Shown here: positions 14,440-21,907 of the stretch, in pieces
Numbering within the stretch: position 1 is the stretch's first letter
How the letters are laid out: every line of letters starts with the position of its first letter
NCBI GenBank assembly: GCA_030428695.1
Contig: JAUIEM010000115.1
Location: forward strand, 1-24,283
Source of the DNA: a bacterium
Lineage (GTDB): Bacteria > Planctomycetota > J058 > JAJDCP01
DNA: 24,283 nt
Reading direction: 5' to 3'
Notes under the pieces: model-generated
The model's input: only the letters and a program-made list of their open reading frames with translations
What the model was told of the DNA's origin: nothing
The model's database searches: none
Made by a program: the position numbers and the translations under genes

Positions 14440-15108
14440 CTACTCGTCTTCATCCTCGTCGTCGTAGCCGTCATCGAGGTCGTCGAGGTTGCGCTCGAGC
14501 AGGTAGAAGCCGGCGGCCCCCTCGATCATCAGCTCGAGGGACTCTTCGTCATCGGGCTGGATGTACCAGTCTTCGCCGTCGTCGAGGTAGGTGCCGCTGA
14601 CCGCGACCGCCCGCACCTCACCGTCGAGCAGCACCTGGCGCAGGGGCCCGTTCTCGCGCTCGGAGAGCGGCGGCCAGGTCAGGGTGTAGGTCTCGCCGCC
14701 GTCGTCGGTGACGTGCAGGACCGGCGTGACCCGCGGGTTGCCGGCGGACCACTGGAACTGGACGCACTTGCGGATGCGCATGTGGCGCTCGCCGTCGCGG
14801 GCGAACAGCTCGACGACGTAGCGGCGGTAGGCGTTCGCGTCGAGGTCGAGGCCCTCGGTGAAGACGAGGTCGTCCTTGGGGAAGGTGCGGAGGTTGAGGC
14901 CGGCGAGCACGTTCTTGCTGCGGATCTGCGAGGTGGGGAACTGGATCGTCGCGGCGCTGCCGCTACGCACCGGGAGGATGGGGATCTCCGCGCCGTGGAA
15001 GCTCACCGAGCCGACCAGGATGTCTCCCGTCAGGTTGTGCAGCTCGACCTCGAGATCCTCGGCCTGGCTGCGACCCCTGCTGCTGGCTACAATCCGGAGC
15101 TCCGCCAC
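14440..15108 (-). CDS. Protein of unknown function with acidic C-terminal tail
   Basis: 222 aa; GTG start with GAGGAG 6 nt upstream (15115-15120). No signal peptide or membrane helix is visible. The N-terminal half looks beta-rich (LEVELHNLTGDILVGSVSFHGAEIPILPV, then SAATIQFPTSQI). The middle contains VLHVTDDGGETYTLTWPPLSE, and the last 15 residues are almost all Asp/Glu. No family recognised. It is the first gene of an operon with queA: its stop touches the queA start, and a good promoter lies 54 bp upstream. Linkage to queA alone does not imply a tRNA role. Confidence 0.75.
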   Translation of the reverse strand: MAELRIVASSRGRSQAEDLEVELHNLTGDILVGSVSFHGAEIPILPVRSGSAATIQFPTSQIRSKNVLAGLNLRTFPKDDLVFTEGLDLDANAYRRYVVELFARDGERHMRIRKCVQFQWSAGNPRVTPVLHVTDDGGETYTLTWPPLSERENGPLRQVLLDGEVRAVAVSGTYLDDGEDWYIQPDDEESLELMIEGAAGFYLLERNLDDLDDGYDDEDEDE

Positions 15109-15161
15109 GTGAATCTCCTCGTGCCCGGGTCGGGAAGGCGACTGCGTCTTCTGAGCCGATC

Positions 15162-15190
15162 ATTATCAGCATGCGATCGTCTGGCTTCAA
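15162..15190 (-). promoter_or_regulatory. Sigma-70-type promoter for unknown gene plus queA
   Basis: On the minus strand, -35 TTGAAG (15190-15185), a 17-bp spacer and -10 GATAAT (15167-15162). It lies between the stop of the large kinase (15207) and the GTG at 15108. Confidence 0.65.
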
Positions 15191-15206
15191 GGCCAAAACC
15201 GAAGCA

Positions 15207-18200
15207 TCAGCGAACCGTCAAGACGGGCCTGAAGCCGACATCGTTGAGCCGGCTCGTCTCCCGTGCGTATTGCCGCTCGGCCGCCCGGCAGAACTCGACG
15301 GTCTCGAAGAAGCTCCCGCCCCGGAACACCCGCACGTCGCCTTCCGCCGGACCGGTCGGGTCGGTCGCCGCGGTCGCCGCGCGGCCGTACCCCTCGTCGT
15401 AGTAGTCCCAACACCACTCCCAGACGTTCCCGTTCATGTCGTAGGTGCCGTAGGAGCAGCGACGGAAGTCCATTGTACCGACCGGCATCGGGTGCTCGGC
15501 ATTGCGCTCGCTGTACATCAGGGCGCCGTTGTGCCGTTCGCCCCACGGGTAGGCGGTGCTCGCCCCCGCGCGGCAGGCGTGCTCCCACTCCGCCTCGGTC
15601 GGCAGGCGGTAGCCGACGGCGTCGCGGTCCCAGGTCACGCCGCCCTCGGCGTCGACGGTGTAGACCGCGGCGAGGCCCTCGAGGGCGCTGAGGGCGTTGC
15701 AGAAGCGGACGGCGTCGAGCCAGGAGACGCGCTCGACGGGGGCCTGGGGGTCGCGGAAGAAGGCCGGGTTGTCGCCCATCACCCGCTCGTACTCCTCCTG
15801 GGTGACCTCCGCCTCCTTGATGTAGAAAGAGCGGGTCAGGGTGACCTGGTGGCGCGTCTCACGGCGCGGCTTGCGGCCTTGTTCCCCCGGATCGGAGCCG
15901 AGCGTGCTCGTCCCGTCCGGCACCAGCACCAGGCGCATGCCGAGCCCGTTCTCGACCGAGACTGGCACGCCGAGCGCGAGGGAGCGCTCGCGCTGGTCAC
16001 GCGGGGCGTCCTCCCAGGTCTCGACCACCCGCCAGGCCGCGGGCAGCTCCATCGCCGGCTCGACGGTCGGCGGCGGCTCGACCGCGGGGGGCACGTAGGT
16101 GACCGTGAAGCTCTCCTCCGCGCTGTTGCCGGCGAGGTCCTCCGCGGTCAGCGTGAAGGAGTTCGGGCCCGGCTCGAGGCGGACCGGCACCGAGAAGGGG
16201 CCGGCCGCGACCGGCTGGCCGGCGAGGTGGGCGGAGGCGAGGTGGGGCTCGAGCAGCTCGCCCTCGATGCGGTAGATCGCGCTCTCGCTCGTCCCGGCGC
16301 TCGAGAACTCCACCCGCGGCGCGCGGCCGTCGTGGCTGACCTCGACCCGCAGCGTGCCGCGGTTCCCCGCCTTGTCGAAGGCCTCGAAGAGCAGCTCGCT
16401 GCGGCGCTCGGGCTCGATCGGCAGCTCGAGGGCGAAGCTCCCGTCGGGCCCGGTGTCCGCGCGGACCGTCCCGACGACGACCCGCCGGGGATGGGCGTCA
16501 CGCACCCGGCCGCGGATCGCGAGCCGGGTCTGGTCGGTGACCAGGCCCGCGCTGAGGTTCTCGAGCTCGACCGTCGGCAGGGTGCGGTCGACGAGCACGA
16601 CCAGGTTCGTGTCCGCGCGGCCGCCGGCGTTCTCCGCCGCGAGCTCGATCTGCTGCTCGCCCTCGGCGACGTGGAGCGACAGCGTGAAGGAGCCGTCCGC
16701 GCCGACCGGCACGGCCATGCCCTGGATGGTGACGCCGCGCACGCCGCGCACCGCGCCGGTGATGCCGACCGCGTTCTCGCGCACCCACGAGCCGCTCGCC
16801 GGGGCCAGCGCCGTGAAACGTGGGGCCGGAGGCGGCGCGACCGGTGGATCCACCGGCGGATCCGGAGGGTCATCCGGAGGATCTTCGGGGCCGACGGGAG
16901 GAACATCCGGAGGATCTTCCGGACCGACGGGAGGCTCATCCGGAGGATCTTCGGGACCGACGGGGGGCTCATCCGGAGGACCGTCCGGCGGCAGCTCGGT
17001 CGGCGTGCCGGCGCTCGAAGAGTCGCCCGGCGGGCCGTCCGGAGTCGGCGCCGATTCCTCCGCCCGAGCGCGCCACGCGGGCGGCAGCAGCTCGTCGAGG
17101 GCCCCGGCCCACCAGGCAGCTCCCGCCGCGAGCACCAGGACCAGCAGCGCGACCACGGCCAGGCCGGCGCCGCCCCCGCGGGAGCCGCCGGACACGGGCG
17201 GCGCGTCGCTCGCGAAGGGAGCGAGGGCCTCGCGCATCGCCCGGGCGTCGGGGAAGCGGGCGTCGGCGTCCTTGGCCAGGGCGCGGTCGATGGCCCGGAC
17301 CAGGCCCTGCGGCAGGGCGCGGTACTCGCGGATCGGGGTGTGGGGCTCGCCGAGCAGGGCGCCGGCCAGGCGCACCGGGTTGTCCGCCTCCCAGGGGCGG
17401 CGGCCGGTCAGCATCTCGTACAGCACGATGGCGGTGCTGAACAGGTCGGAGCGGTGATCGACCTCCATGCCGGCGGACTGCTCTGGGGACATGTAGCCCG
17501 GCGTCCCGATCATCGCCCCGGCCCGGGTCGTCAGCGGGCCGCCCATCTCCGACCGCGCCGCCTGCGAGCAGGCGCGGGCGATGCCGAAGTCGAGCACCTT
17601 GACCTGCAGCCGGCCCTCGCTCTCGCGCACCATGATGTTCGACGGCTTGATGTCGCGGTGGACCAGGCCGAGCAGGTGCGCCGCCTCGAGCGCCCCGAGG
17701 ATCTGCAGGCTCAGCTCGATCGCGACCGGCACCGGCAGCGGCCCGTCCGCGGCGAGCACGGACAGGAGCGGCCGGCCCTCGCAGTAGTCCATCACCATGT
17801 ACAGCGCGCCCGTCACCGGATCGCGGTCGAGGTCGTAGACGCCGACCGCGTGGGGGTGGCGGATCTTCACGCAGGCCCGGGCCTCGCGCAGGAAACGTTC
17901 GGAGGCCTGGGGCTGGGCGGCGAGCTCGGGCAGCAGGAACTTGACCGCGACATCGATGCCGAGCCCACGGTGCCAGCCGGCGAACACCGTCCCCATGCCG
18001 CCGCGCCCGACCTGCTGCCGCAGCTCGTACTTCCCGGCCAGCACCCGCCCACTGAGGCCGGCGAACAGGCCGCTGCGGACGGTCGTAGGTCCCGGGCCCG
18101 TCCCCGGCGGCGTGACCCCGGTGCCCGGTGGCGTGTGCGCCTGGCTGGCGGGAAGCTGCGACCCGGTGCCCGGGGGCGTCCAGGGTCCGGTGCCGGAGGG

Positions 18201-18458
18201 GTGCCGTCCGGTGCCCGGAGGCGTCCAGGGTCCGGTGCCGGAGGGGTGCCGTCCGGTGCCCGGAGGCGTCCAGGGTCCTGTTCCGGGAGGGTGCCCGGTG
18301 CCGGGCGCGGGGCGCGGGGTCAGCCCGCTCGACTCCGGCGCGATGGTCGCGTGGCCGGACATCGTCGGGGTCGGCGTGCCGAAGCTCAGCGGGTTTCCGC
18401 AGTCATCGCAGAAGCGCGCGTCGACGGGGGCGGGCTTGCCGCATTGCGAGCAGTTCAC
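15207..18458 (-). CDS. Zinc-ribbon Ser/Thr kinase fused to Ig-like domains and FGE/sulfatase-modifying-factor domain
   Basis: 1083 aa from GTG 18458, chosen because GGAGG lies 4 nt upstream, the protein then starts NCSQCGKPAP, and a likely -10 (18493-18488) places transcription start after the alternative GTG at 18482. Domain order: zinc ribbon (C3, C6, C17, C20); GTG/Pro-rich 15-residue repeats (about 53-118); kinase about 143-410 with K173, HRD 267-269 and DFG 290-292 all intact; membrane helix about 433-454; Pro/Asp/Glu linker with 11-residue repeats (about 473-545); Ig-like modules (about 550-830) with PxVEL and DxAGN strands; FGE-like domain about 838-1083 (YRLPTEAEWEHACRAG, YDMNGNVWEWCWD, VRVFRGGSF, NDVGFRPV). 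In the catalytic loop only one of two FGE cysteines (GGSFFETVEFC) seems kept, so the domain may bind rather than oxidise. Probably a transmembrane signalling kinase. Confidence 0.93.
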   Translation of the reverse strand: MNCSQCGKPAPVDARFCDDCGNPLSFGTPTPTMSGHATIAPESSGLTPRPAPGTGHPPGTGPWTPPGTGRHPSGTGPWTPPGTGRHPSGTGPWTPPGTGSQLPASQAHTPPGTGVTPPGTGPGPTTVRSGLFAGLSGRVLAGKYELRQQVGRGGMGTVFAGWHRGLGIDVAVKFLLPELAAQPQASERFLREARACVKIRHPHAVGVYDLDRDPVTGALYMVMDYCEGRPLLSVLAADGPLPVPVAIELSLQILGALEAAHLLGLVHRDIKPSNIMVRESEGRLQVKVLDFGIARACSQAARSEMGGPLTTRAGAMIGTPGYMSPEQSAGMEVDHRSDLFSTAIVLYEMLTGRRPWEADNPVRLAGALLGEPHTPIREYRALPQGLVRAIDRALAKDADARFPDARAMREALAPFASDAPPVSGGSRGGGAGLAVVALLVLVLAAGAAWWAGALDELLPPAWRARAEESAPTPDGPPGDSSSAGTPTELPPDGPPDEPPVGPEDPPDEPPVGPEDPPDVPPVGPEDPPDDPPDPPVDPPVAPPPAPRFTALAPASGSWVRENAVGITGAVRGVRGVTIQGMAVPVGADGSFTLSLHVAEGEQQIELAAENAGGRADTNLVVLVDRTLPTVELENLSAGLVTDQTRLAIRGRVRDAHPRRVVVGTVRADTGPDGSFALELPIEPERRSELLFEAFDKAGNRGTLRVEVSHDGRAPRVEFSSAGTSESAIYRIEGELLEPHLASAHLAGQPVAAGPFSVPVRLEPGPNSFTLTAEDLAGNSAEESFTVTYVPPAVEPPPTVEPAMELPAAWRVVETWEDAPRDQRERSLALGVPVSVENGLGMRLVLVPDGTSTLGSDPGEQGRKPRRETRHQVTLTRSFYIKEAEVTQEEYERVMGDNPAFFRDPQAPVERVSWLDAVRFCNALSALEGLAAVYTVDAEGGVTWDRDAVGYRLPTEAEWEHACRAGASTAYPWGERHNGALMYSERNAEHPMPVGTMDFRRCSYGTYDMNGNVWEWCWDYYDEGYGRAATAATDPTGPAEGDVRVFRGGSFFETVEFCRAAERQYARETSRLNDVGFRPVLTVR
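16872..16988. repeat. 33-bp tandem repeat encoding Pro/Asp/Glu linker
   Basis: ATCCGGAGGATCTTC recurs with starts at 16872, 16905, 16938 and, in a shortened copy, 16971, i.e. every 33 bp. On the coding strand each unit gives PPDEPPVGPED (11 residues), forming the extracytoplasmic linker after the kinase's membrane helix. Confidence 0.85.
18163..18297. repeat. 45-bp tandem repeat encoding GTG-rich linker
   Basis: Three copies of a 45-bp unit; GCGTCCAGGGTCC recurs at 18176, 18221 and 18266. Copies 1 and 2 are nearly identical, copy 3 drifts. Each encodes a 15-residue GTGPWTPPGTGRHPS unit between the zinc ribbon and kinase domain. Likely to vary in copy number by slippage. Confidence 0.88.
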
Positions 18459-18487
18459 ATTTCCTCCGGAGGACTTCGCCACCGTCC

Positions 18488-18516
18488 ATTATCCACGTCC
18501 GCCCCCGCGCGGTCGA
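18488..18516 (-). promoter_or_regulatory. Candidate promoter of the zinc-ribbon kinase gene
   Basis: Minus strand -35 TCGACC (18516-18511), 17-bp spacer, -10 GATAAT (18493-18488). Transcription would start near 18481, giving a leader of about 20 nt to GTG 18458 and excluding GTG 18482 as the start. Confidence 0.45.
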
Positions 18517-18554
18517 GGCCGAGGCCGCCGCCGCGCCGGTGAGCGGGCCGGCGG

Positions 18555-18573
18555 CGCGTGTCGGGGACACGCG
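18555..18573. repeat. 8-bp inverted repeat abutting the SDR operator
   Basis: CGCGTGTC (18555-18562) and GACACGCG (18566-18573) form a perfect palindrome with a GGG centre. It ends exactly where the 11-bp repeats begin (18574), between two divergent promoters. It could be a dimer-type operator or a hairpin shielding the two transcripts. Confidence 0.6.
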
Positions 18574-18606
18574 TGTAGACATTGTGTGTAAATTCTGTTG
18601 ATATTT
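18574..18606 (+). promoter_or_regulatory. Three tandem 11-bp repeats (CarH/LitR-like operator) over -35
   Basis: TGTAGACATTG, TGTGTAAATTC and TGTTGATATTT follow each other without gaps, sharing TGTnnAnATTn. The last copy contains the -35 hexamer TTGATA. Head-to-tail 11-bp repeats with a TnnACA-like core ending on the -35 are the known operator layout of the MerR-family photoreceptor-repressors CarH/LitR. The regulator identity here is inference; no such gene is in the window. Confidence 0.6.
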
Positions 18607-18626
18607 TGCCGCCGCTGCTCTACCCT
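18598..18626 (+). promoter_or_regulatory. Promoter of the SDR/DUF2867 operon
   Basis: -35 TTGATA (18598-18603), 17-bp spacer, -10 TACCCT (18621-18626), 21 bp before the ATG at 18648. The AT-rich patch stands out from its GC-rich surroundings, and the spacing and flanks match the promoter at 21857. Confidence 0.6.
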
Positions 18627-18647
18627 CTCCATCGAGGAGGACGTGTG

Positions 18648-20153
18648 ATGCGTGCGCTGTTGACCGGGGCTACCGGATATATCGGCCAGAGACTGCTCGC
18701 CCGGCTGCTCGCCGACGGCCACCACGTGATCTGCCTGGTGCGCGACCCCGCGCGCCTGCACCCGATCAAGTCCGGCACGGGCACCTGGGAAGCGCGGCGC
18801 GCCGATCTGCTCGATCCGGCCAGCCTGCGCGATCTCCCTCCCTGTGACGTCGCCTACTACCTCGTGCATTCGATGAGCGACAGCGAAGACTTCGCGGAGC
18901 GGGAGCGCGCCTGCGCCCGGAACTTCCTCGAAGGTCTGCAGGGGACGGGTGCGCGCCAGGTGATCTACCTGTCCGGCATCTGCAATGACCCCGAGCTCTC
19001 TCCGCACCTCGCCTCGCGCCGGGCGGTCGAGGAGGTGCTCGCGTCGTCGTCGATCCCCCTGACCGTGCTGCGTGCGGCGATCATCGTCGGCTCGGGGAGC
19101 GCCTCCTTCGAGATCATCCGCGACCTGGTCGAGAAGCTCCCGATGATGATCACCCCGCGCTGGCTCGAGACCCGCTGCCAGCCGATCGCGATCCGCAGCG
19201 TGCTCGAGTACCTCGCCCAGACGATGGGCAACGAGGGGACCTTCGGGAAGACCTTCGACATCGGCGGGCCGGACGTGCTGACCTACCGGGAGATGCTGCT
19301 GCAGTTCGCCGAGATCCGCGGCGTGCGGCGCTGGATCGTGCCGGTGCCCGTGCTCAGCCCGCGGCTCTCGTCGTACTGGCTGTACCTGGTCACCTCGACC
19401 TCCTTCTCCCTGGCGCGGAACCTCGTCGACAGCATGAAGGCCGAGGTCGTCTGCCGCGACGACGCGATCGACGCGGTGACCGACGTCGAGCCGGTCTCCT
19501 ACAGGAAGGCGGTCGAGCTCGCGTTCATGCGCATCGAGCAGAACGAGGTCGTCAGCAGCTGGAAGGACGCCGCGATCTCCTCGAACCTCGACGTCGAGCT
19601 GAGCGCGGCCGTCCAGCCTCCACGCTTCGGCTGCCTGACCGACGAGCGCAGCGTCGCCGTCGCGGCCGAAGAGGTCGACCGTGTCGTCGACAACATCTTC
19701 AGCATCGGCGGCCGGCGTGGCTGGTACTACGCCGACTTCCTGTGGGAGCTGCGCGGCTTCATCGACAAGCTCGTCGGCGGGGTGGGGCTGCGTCGCGGCC
19801 GGCGCGATCCCCACGTCGTGCGGCCCGGGGAGGTGCTCGACTTCTGGCGGGTGCTCGTCGCCGACCGCGAGGAGCGCCGGCTGCTGCTGTTCGCCGAGAT
19901 GAAGCTGCCCGGTGAGGCCTGGCTCGAGCTGCGCGTCGACGCGCTCCCCGACGGCGGCTTTGCGCTGCGGCAGACCGCGACCTTCCGCCCGCGCGGCGTG
20001 CTCGGGCGTCTGTACTGGTACGGCATCATGCCCGTGCACGTGCCGATCTTCCGCGGCATGGCGCGGCGCATCGCAGGCTACCGCGCGCGGGGTGGCGGCT
20101 TGCGCGGGGGTCTGCGCAAGAGGCGCTCCAGGCCCGCCCGCGTCACGACCTGA
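18648..20153 (+). CDS. SDR-superfamily NAD(P)-binding protein with C-terminal DUF2867
   Basis: 501 aa; ATG preceded by GAGGAGGA. An extended-SDR Rossmann domain begins MRALLTGATGYIGQRLL (GxxGxxG), with CLVRDPARL, CDVAYYLVHSM, VIYLSGICND and LRAAIIVGSGSASFEIIRDLVEKLP, similar to YbjT-like proteins. The C-terminal domain (about 350-490), with RGWYYADFLWELRGFIDKLVGG and DFWRVLVADREERRLLLFAEMKLPGEAWLEL, is DUF2867. The tail is strongly basic. The reaction is unknown; NAD(P)-dependent chemistry on a membrane lipid or quinone-like substrate is conceivable. First gene of an operon with two further SDR genes (10 bp, then 2 bp spacing), controlled by the repeat-type promoter just upstream. Confidence 0.9.
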   Translation: MRALLTGATGYIGQRLLARLLADGHHVICLVRDPARLHPIKSGTGTWEARRADLLDPASLRDLPPCDVAYYLVHSMSDSEDFAERERACARNFLEGLQGTGARQVIYLSGICNDPELSPHLASRRAVEEVLASSSIPLTVLRAAIIVGSGSASFEIIRDLVEKLPMMITPRWLETRCQPIAIRSVLEYLAQTMGNEGTFGKTFDIGGPDVLTYREMLLQFAEIRGVRRWIVPVPVLSPRLSSYWLYLVTSTSFSLARNLVDSMKAEVVCRDDAIDAVTDVEPVSYRKAVELAFMRIEQNEVVSSWKDAAISSNLDVELSAAVQPPRFGCLTDERSVAVAAEEVDRVVDNIFSIGGRRGWYYADFLWELRGFIDKLVGGVGLRRGRRDPHVVRPGEVLDFWRVLVADREERRLLLFAEMKLPGEAWLELRVDALPDGGFALRQTATFRPRGVLGRLYWYGIMPVHVPIFRGMARRIAGYRARGGGLRGGLRKRRSRPARVTT

Positions 20154-20163
20154 GGGAGAGATC

Positions 20164-20889
20164 ATGAGACGCTGCCTGATCCTCGGCGGCTCCGGCGGCA
20201 TCGGCCGGAACCTGGCGGAGCGCCTCGCCGCGCGCGACTGGAAGCTGCTCCTCGGCGCCCGTGACGAGGCGCGCCTGGCGGATGCGGCGGAAGCCTGCGG
20301 GGCGGAGAGCGTCGCCCTCGACGCGACCTCGTTCGCTGCGGTCAAAGCTGCCGCGGCGCGCGCAAAAGAGCTGTTCGGCGGGCTGGACGCCGCGGTCTGC
20401 TGCGTCGGCTCGATCTTCCTGCGCTCGGCCCATGCGACCAGCCAGGAAGACTTCGATGCCTGCGTCGCGACCAACTTGACCAGCGCCTTCGCCACCGTAC
20501 GCGCCGCCGCGCCGGTGCTGCGCGGGAGCGGCGGAGGGAGCATCGTGCTGCTGTCGTCGGCGGCGGCCGCGACGGGACTTCCCAACCACGAGGCGATCGC
20601 CGCCGCCAAGGCCGGCGTCGAGGGACTGACCCGGGCCGCCGCCGCGAGCTATGCGCGCTGGCAGGTGCGGGTCAACGCCGTCGCGCCGGGCCTGGTGCGG
20701 ACGCCCCTCAGCGCCTCGTTGCTCAGCTCCGAGGCGCTCGAGAAGGCGTCAGCGGCGCGCCATCCGCTCGGCCGTGTCGGCGAGCCGGAGGACGTCGCCG
20801 AGGCGATCGTCGGGCTGCTCGAGGCGCGCTGGATCACCGGCCAGGTGCTCGGTGTCGACGGCGGGCTGGCGACCGTCCGCGGGCGCTGA
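20164..20889 (+). CDS. Classical-type SDR protein lacking the catalytic Tyr
   Basis: 241 aa; ATG 10 nt after the previous stop, with GGGAGAG before it. The NAD(P) loop is GGSGGIG near the N-terminus. ATNLTSAF carries the structural Asn, IVLLSSAAA the catalytic Ser, and VRVNAVAPGLVRTPL plus ITGQVLGVDGG complete the classical SDR pattern. At the active site the YxxxK motif reads IAAAK (in NHEAIAAAKAG), so Tyr is replaced by Ile while Lys remains. The protein is either catalytically altered or a non-enzymatic cofactor-binding member. Middle gene of the SDR operon; the next gene starts 2 nt after its stop. Confidence 0.92.
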   Translation: MRRCLILGGSGGIGRNLAERLAARDWKLLLGARDEARLADAAEACGAESVALDATSFAAVKAAAARAKELFGGLDAAVCCVGSIFLRSAHATSQEDFDACVATNLTSAFATVRAAAPVLRGSGGGSIVLLSSAAAATGLPNHEAIAAAKAGVEGLTRAAAASYARWQVRVNAVAPGLVRTPLSASLLSSEALEKASAARHPLGRVGEPEDVAEAIVGLLEARWITGQVLGVDGGLATVRGR

Positions 20890-20891
20890 GG

Positions 20892-21827
20892 GTGGGACTC
20901 CTCGACCGGCTGCTCGACGCGAGCGTCGTCTGCTCCTACGACCGCACCGGCTTCGCGCGCCACGCCCGGCGCTTCGCCCCGCCCGACGAGCTCGACCTCG
21001 GCGGGCGGCTGTGCCTGGTGACGGGCGCCAACTCCGGCATCGGCTTCGCGACCGCTCGCGGGCTGCTCGCGCGGGGGGCCCGCGTCGATCTCCTGTGCCG
21101 CTCGCCCGAGCGCGGCGGCGCGGCCCTCGACCGCCTGCGCCGCGACTTTCCGGACCGGGAGCTGCGGCTGCGGCTGGTCGACATGTCCTCGCTCGCCTCG
21201 GTGCGTCGCGTCGCGGCCGCGGTCGAGGAGCCGGTCTTCCGGCTGGTGCACAACGCGGGCTGTCTGCCCGGCGCGCGGGTCGAGACCGACGAGGGCCTGG
21301 AGCTGAGCCTCGCGACCAACCTGATCGGGCCCTTCCTCCTGACGGAGCTCCTGCGCCCGCGGCTCGAGCCCGGAGCGCGGGTGGTGTTCGTCGCCTCGGG
21401 CGGTCTGTACGGTGCCCGTCTCGACTGCGAGCGGCTGCGCGATCCGCCCGCGCCCTACGACGGCGTGGCGGCCTACGCCCAGGCCAAGCGCGCCATGCTG
21501 CTGGTCGCCCGTCGCTGGTCGGCGATGCTCGCTCCCGCGGTGCGCTGCGAGAGCATGCATCCGGGCTGGGTGGACACGCGCGCGGTGCGCACTTCGCTGC
21601 CGCGCTTCTGGCGCATCTTCCGCAGCCGTCTGCGCGACGCGGAGGAGGGGGCGGACACGGTGATCTGGCTGTGCGCGACGCGGATGCTGGAAGGTCCGCC
21701 CGGGAGCTTCTGGTTCGACCGCGCGGTGCAACCCGACCACCTCCTGCGCTTCACCCGCGAGGACGCGGCGGAGCGCGACGCGCTGTGGGCGATGTGCAGG
21801 GAGCTGGCGGGTCTGGCGACGCGCTGA
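20892..21827 (+). CDS. DHRS12-like short-chain dehydrogenase
   Basis: 311 aa from GTG 20892, 2 nt after the previous stop, so translation is coupled. A family-specific lead-in (DRTGFARHARRFAPPDELDLGGR) precedes the Rossmann motif TGANSGIG, then VHNAG, ATNLIGPFLLTELL, VVFVASGG (catalytic Ser) and AYAQAKRA, with intact Tyr and Lys of YxxxK. C-terminal MHPGWVDTRAV, SLPRFWRIFRSRLRDAEEGADTVIWL and the closing FWFDR segment match DHRS12-like enzymes. Expected to be an NAD(P)-dependent alcohol/ketone oxidoreductase; substrate unknown. Unlike its upstream neighbour it keeps all catalytic residues. Confidence 0.9.
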   Translation: MGLLDRLLDASVVCSYDRTGFARHARRFAPPDELDLGGRLCLVTGANSGIGFATARGLLARGARVDLLCRSPERGGAALDRLRRDFPDRELRLRLVDMSSLASVRRVAAAVEEPVFRLVHNAGCLPGARVETDEGLELSLATNLIGPFLLTELLRPRLEPGARVVFVASGGLYGARLDCERLRDPPAPYDGVAAYAQAKRAMLLVARRWSAMLAPAVRCESMHPGWVDTRAVRTSLPRFWRIFRSRLRDAEEGADTVIWLCATRMLEGPPGSFWFDRAVQPDHLLRFTREDAAERDALWAMCRELAGLATR

Positions 21828-21843
21828 CGAAAGCGAATCAAAA

Positions 21844-21865
21844 CCTATACAATGTATTGACATTT
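21844..21865 (+). promoter_or_regulatory. Two tandem 11-bp repeats (CarH/LitR-like operator) over -35
   Basis: CCTATACAATG and TATTGACATTT are contiguous 11-bp units with TATACA and TTGACA in register, each fitting TnnACA; a further degenerate copy may precede them (21833-21843). They match the third and first units of the 18574 array at 9/11 and 7/11 positions. The second unit contains the -35. Confidence 0.55.
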
Positions 21866-21885
21866 TGTTCGGGGTCCGCTAACCT
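21857..21885 (+). promoter_or_regulatory. Promoter of the TIGR01777 epimerase gene
   Basis: Perfect -35 TTGACA (21857-21862), 17-bp spacer, -10 TAACCT (21880-21885), followed by GAGGAGGA at 21893. The -35 to Shine-Dalgarno distance is 36 bp, identical to the promoter at 18598. It gives the fourth SDR gene its own transcript. Confidence 0.72.
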
Positions 21886-21907
21886 CCCCTCTGAGGAGGA
21901 TGTTTCC

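Noticed and set aside
15207..15700. FGE/C-type-lectin end of the large kinase as a target of a diversity-generating retroelement
   Set aside because: The C-terminal GGSF...GFR pattern suits such targets, but there is no reverse transcriptase, no template repeat and no adenine-derived codon bias in the window.
18163..18297. CRISPR-like array
   Set aside because: Repeats are contiguous without unique spacers and lie in frame in a coding region.
15171..18542. Very long plus-strand reading frame opposite the zinc-ribbon kinase
   Set aside because: It mirrors a gene with clear kinase and FGE motifs, and its translation is Arg/Gly/Ala-rich without any family motif. It is a GC-rich antisense shadow.
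18489..20609. Long minus-strand frame opposite the SDR genes
   Set aside because: Overlaps two genes with clear Rossmann motifs and has no recognisable domain; it also spans their promoter.
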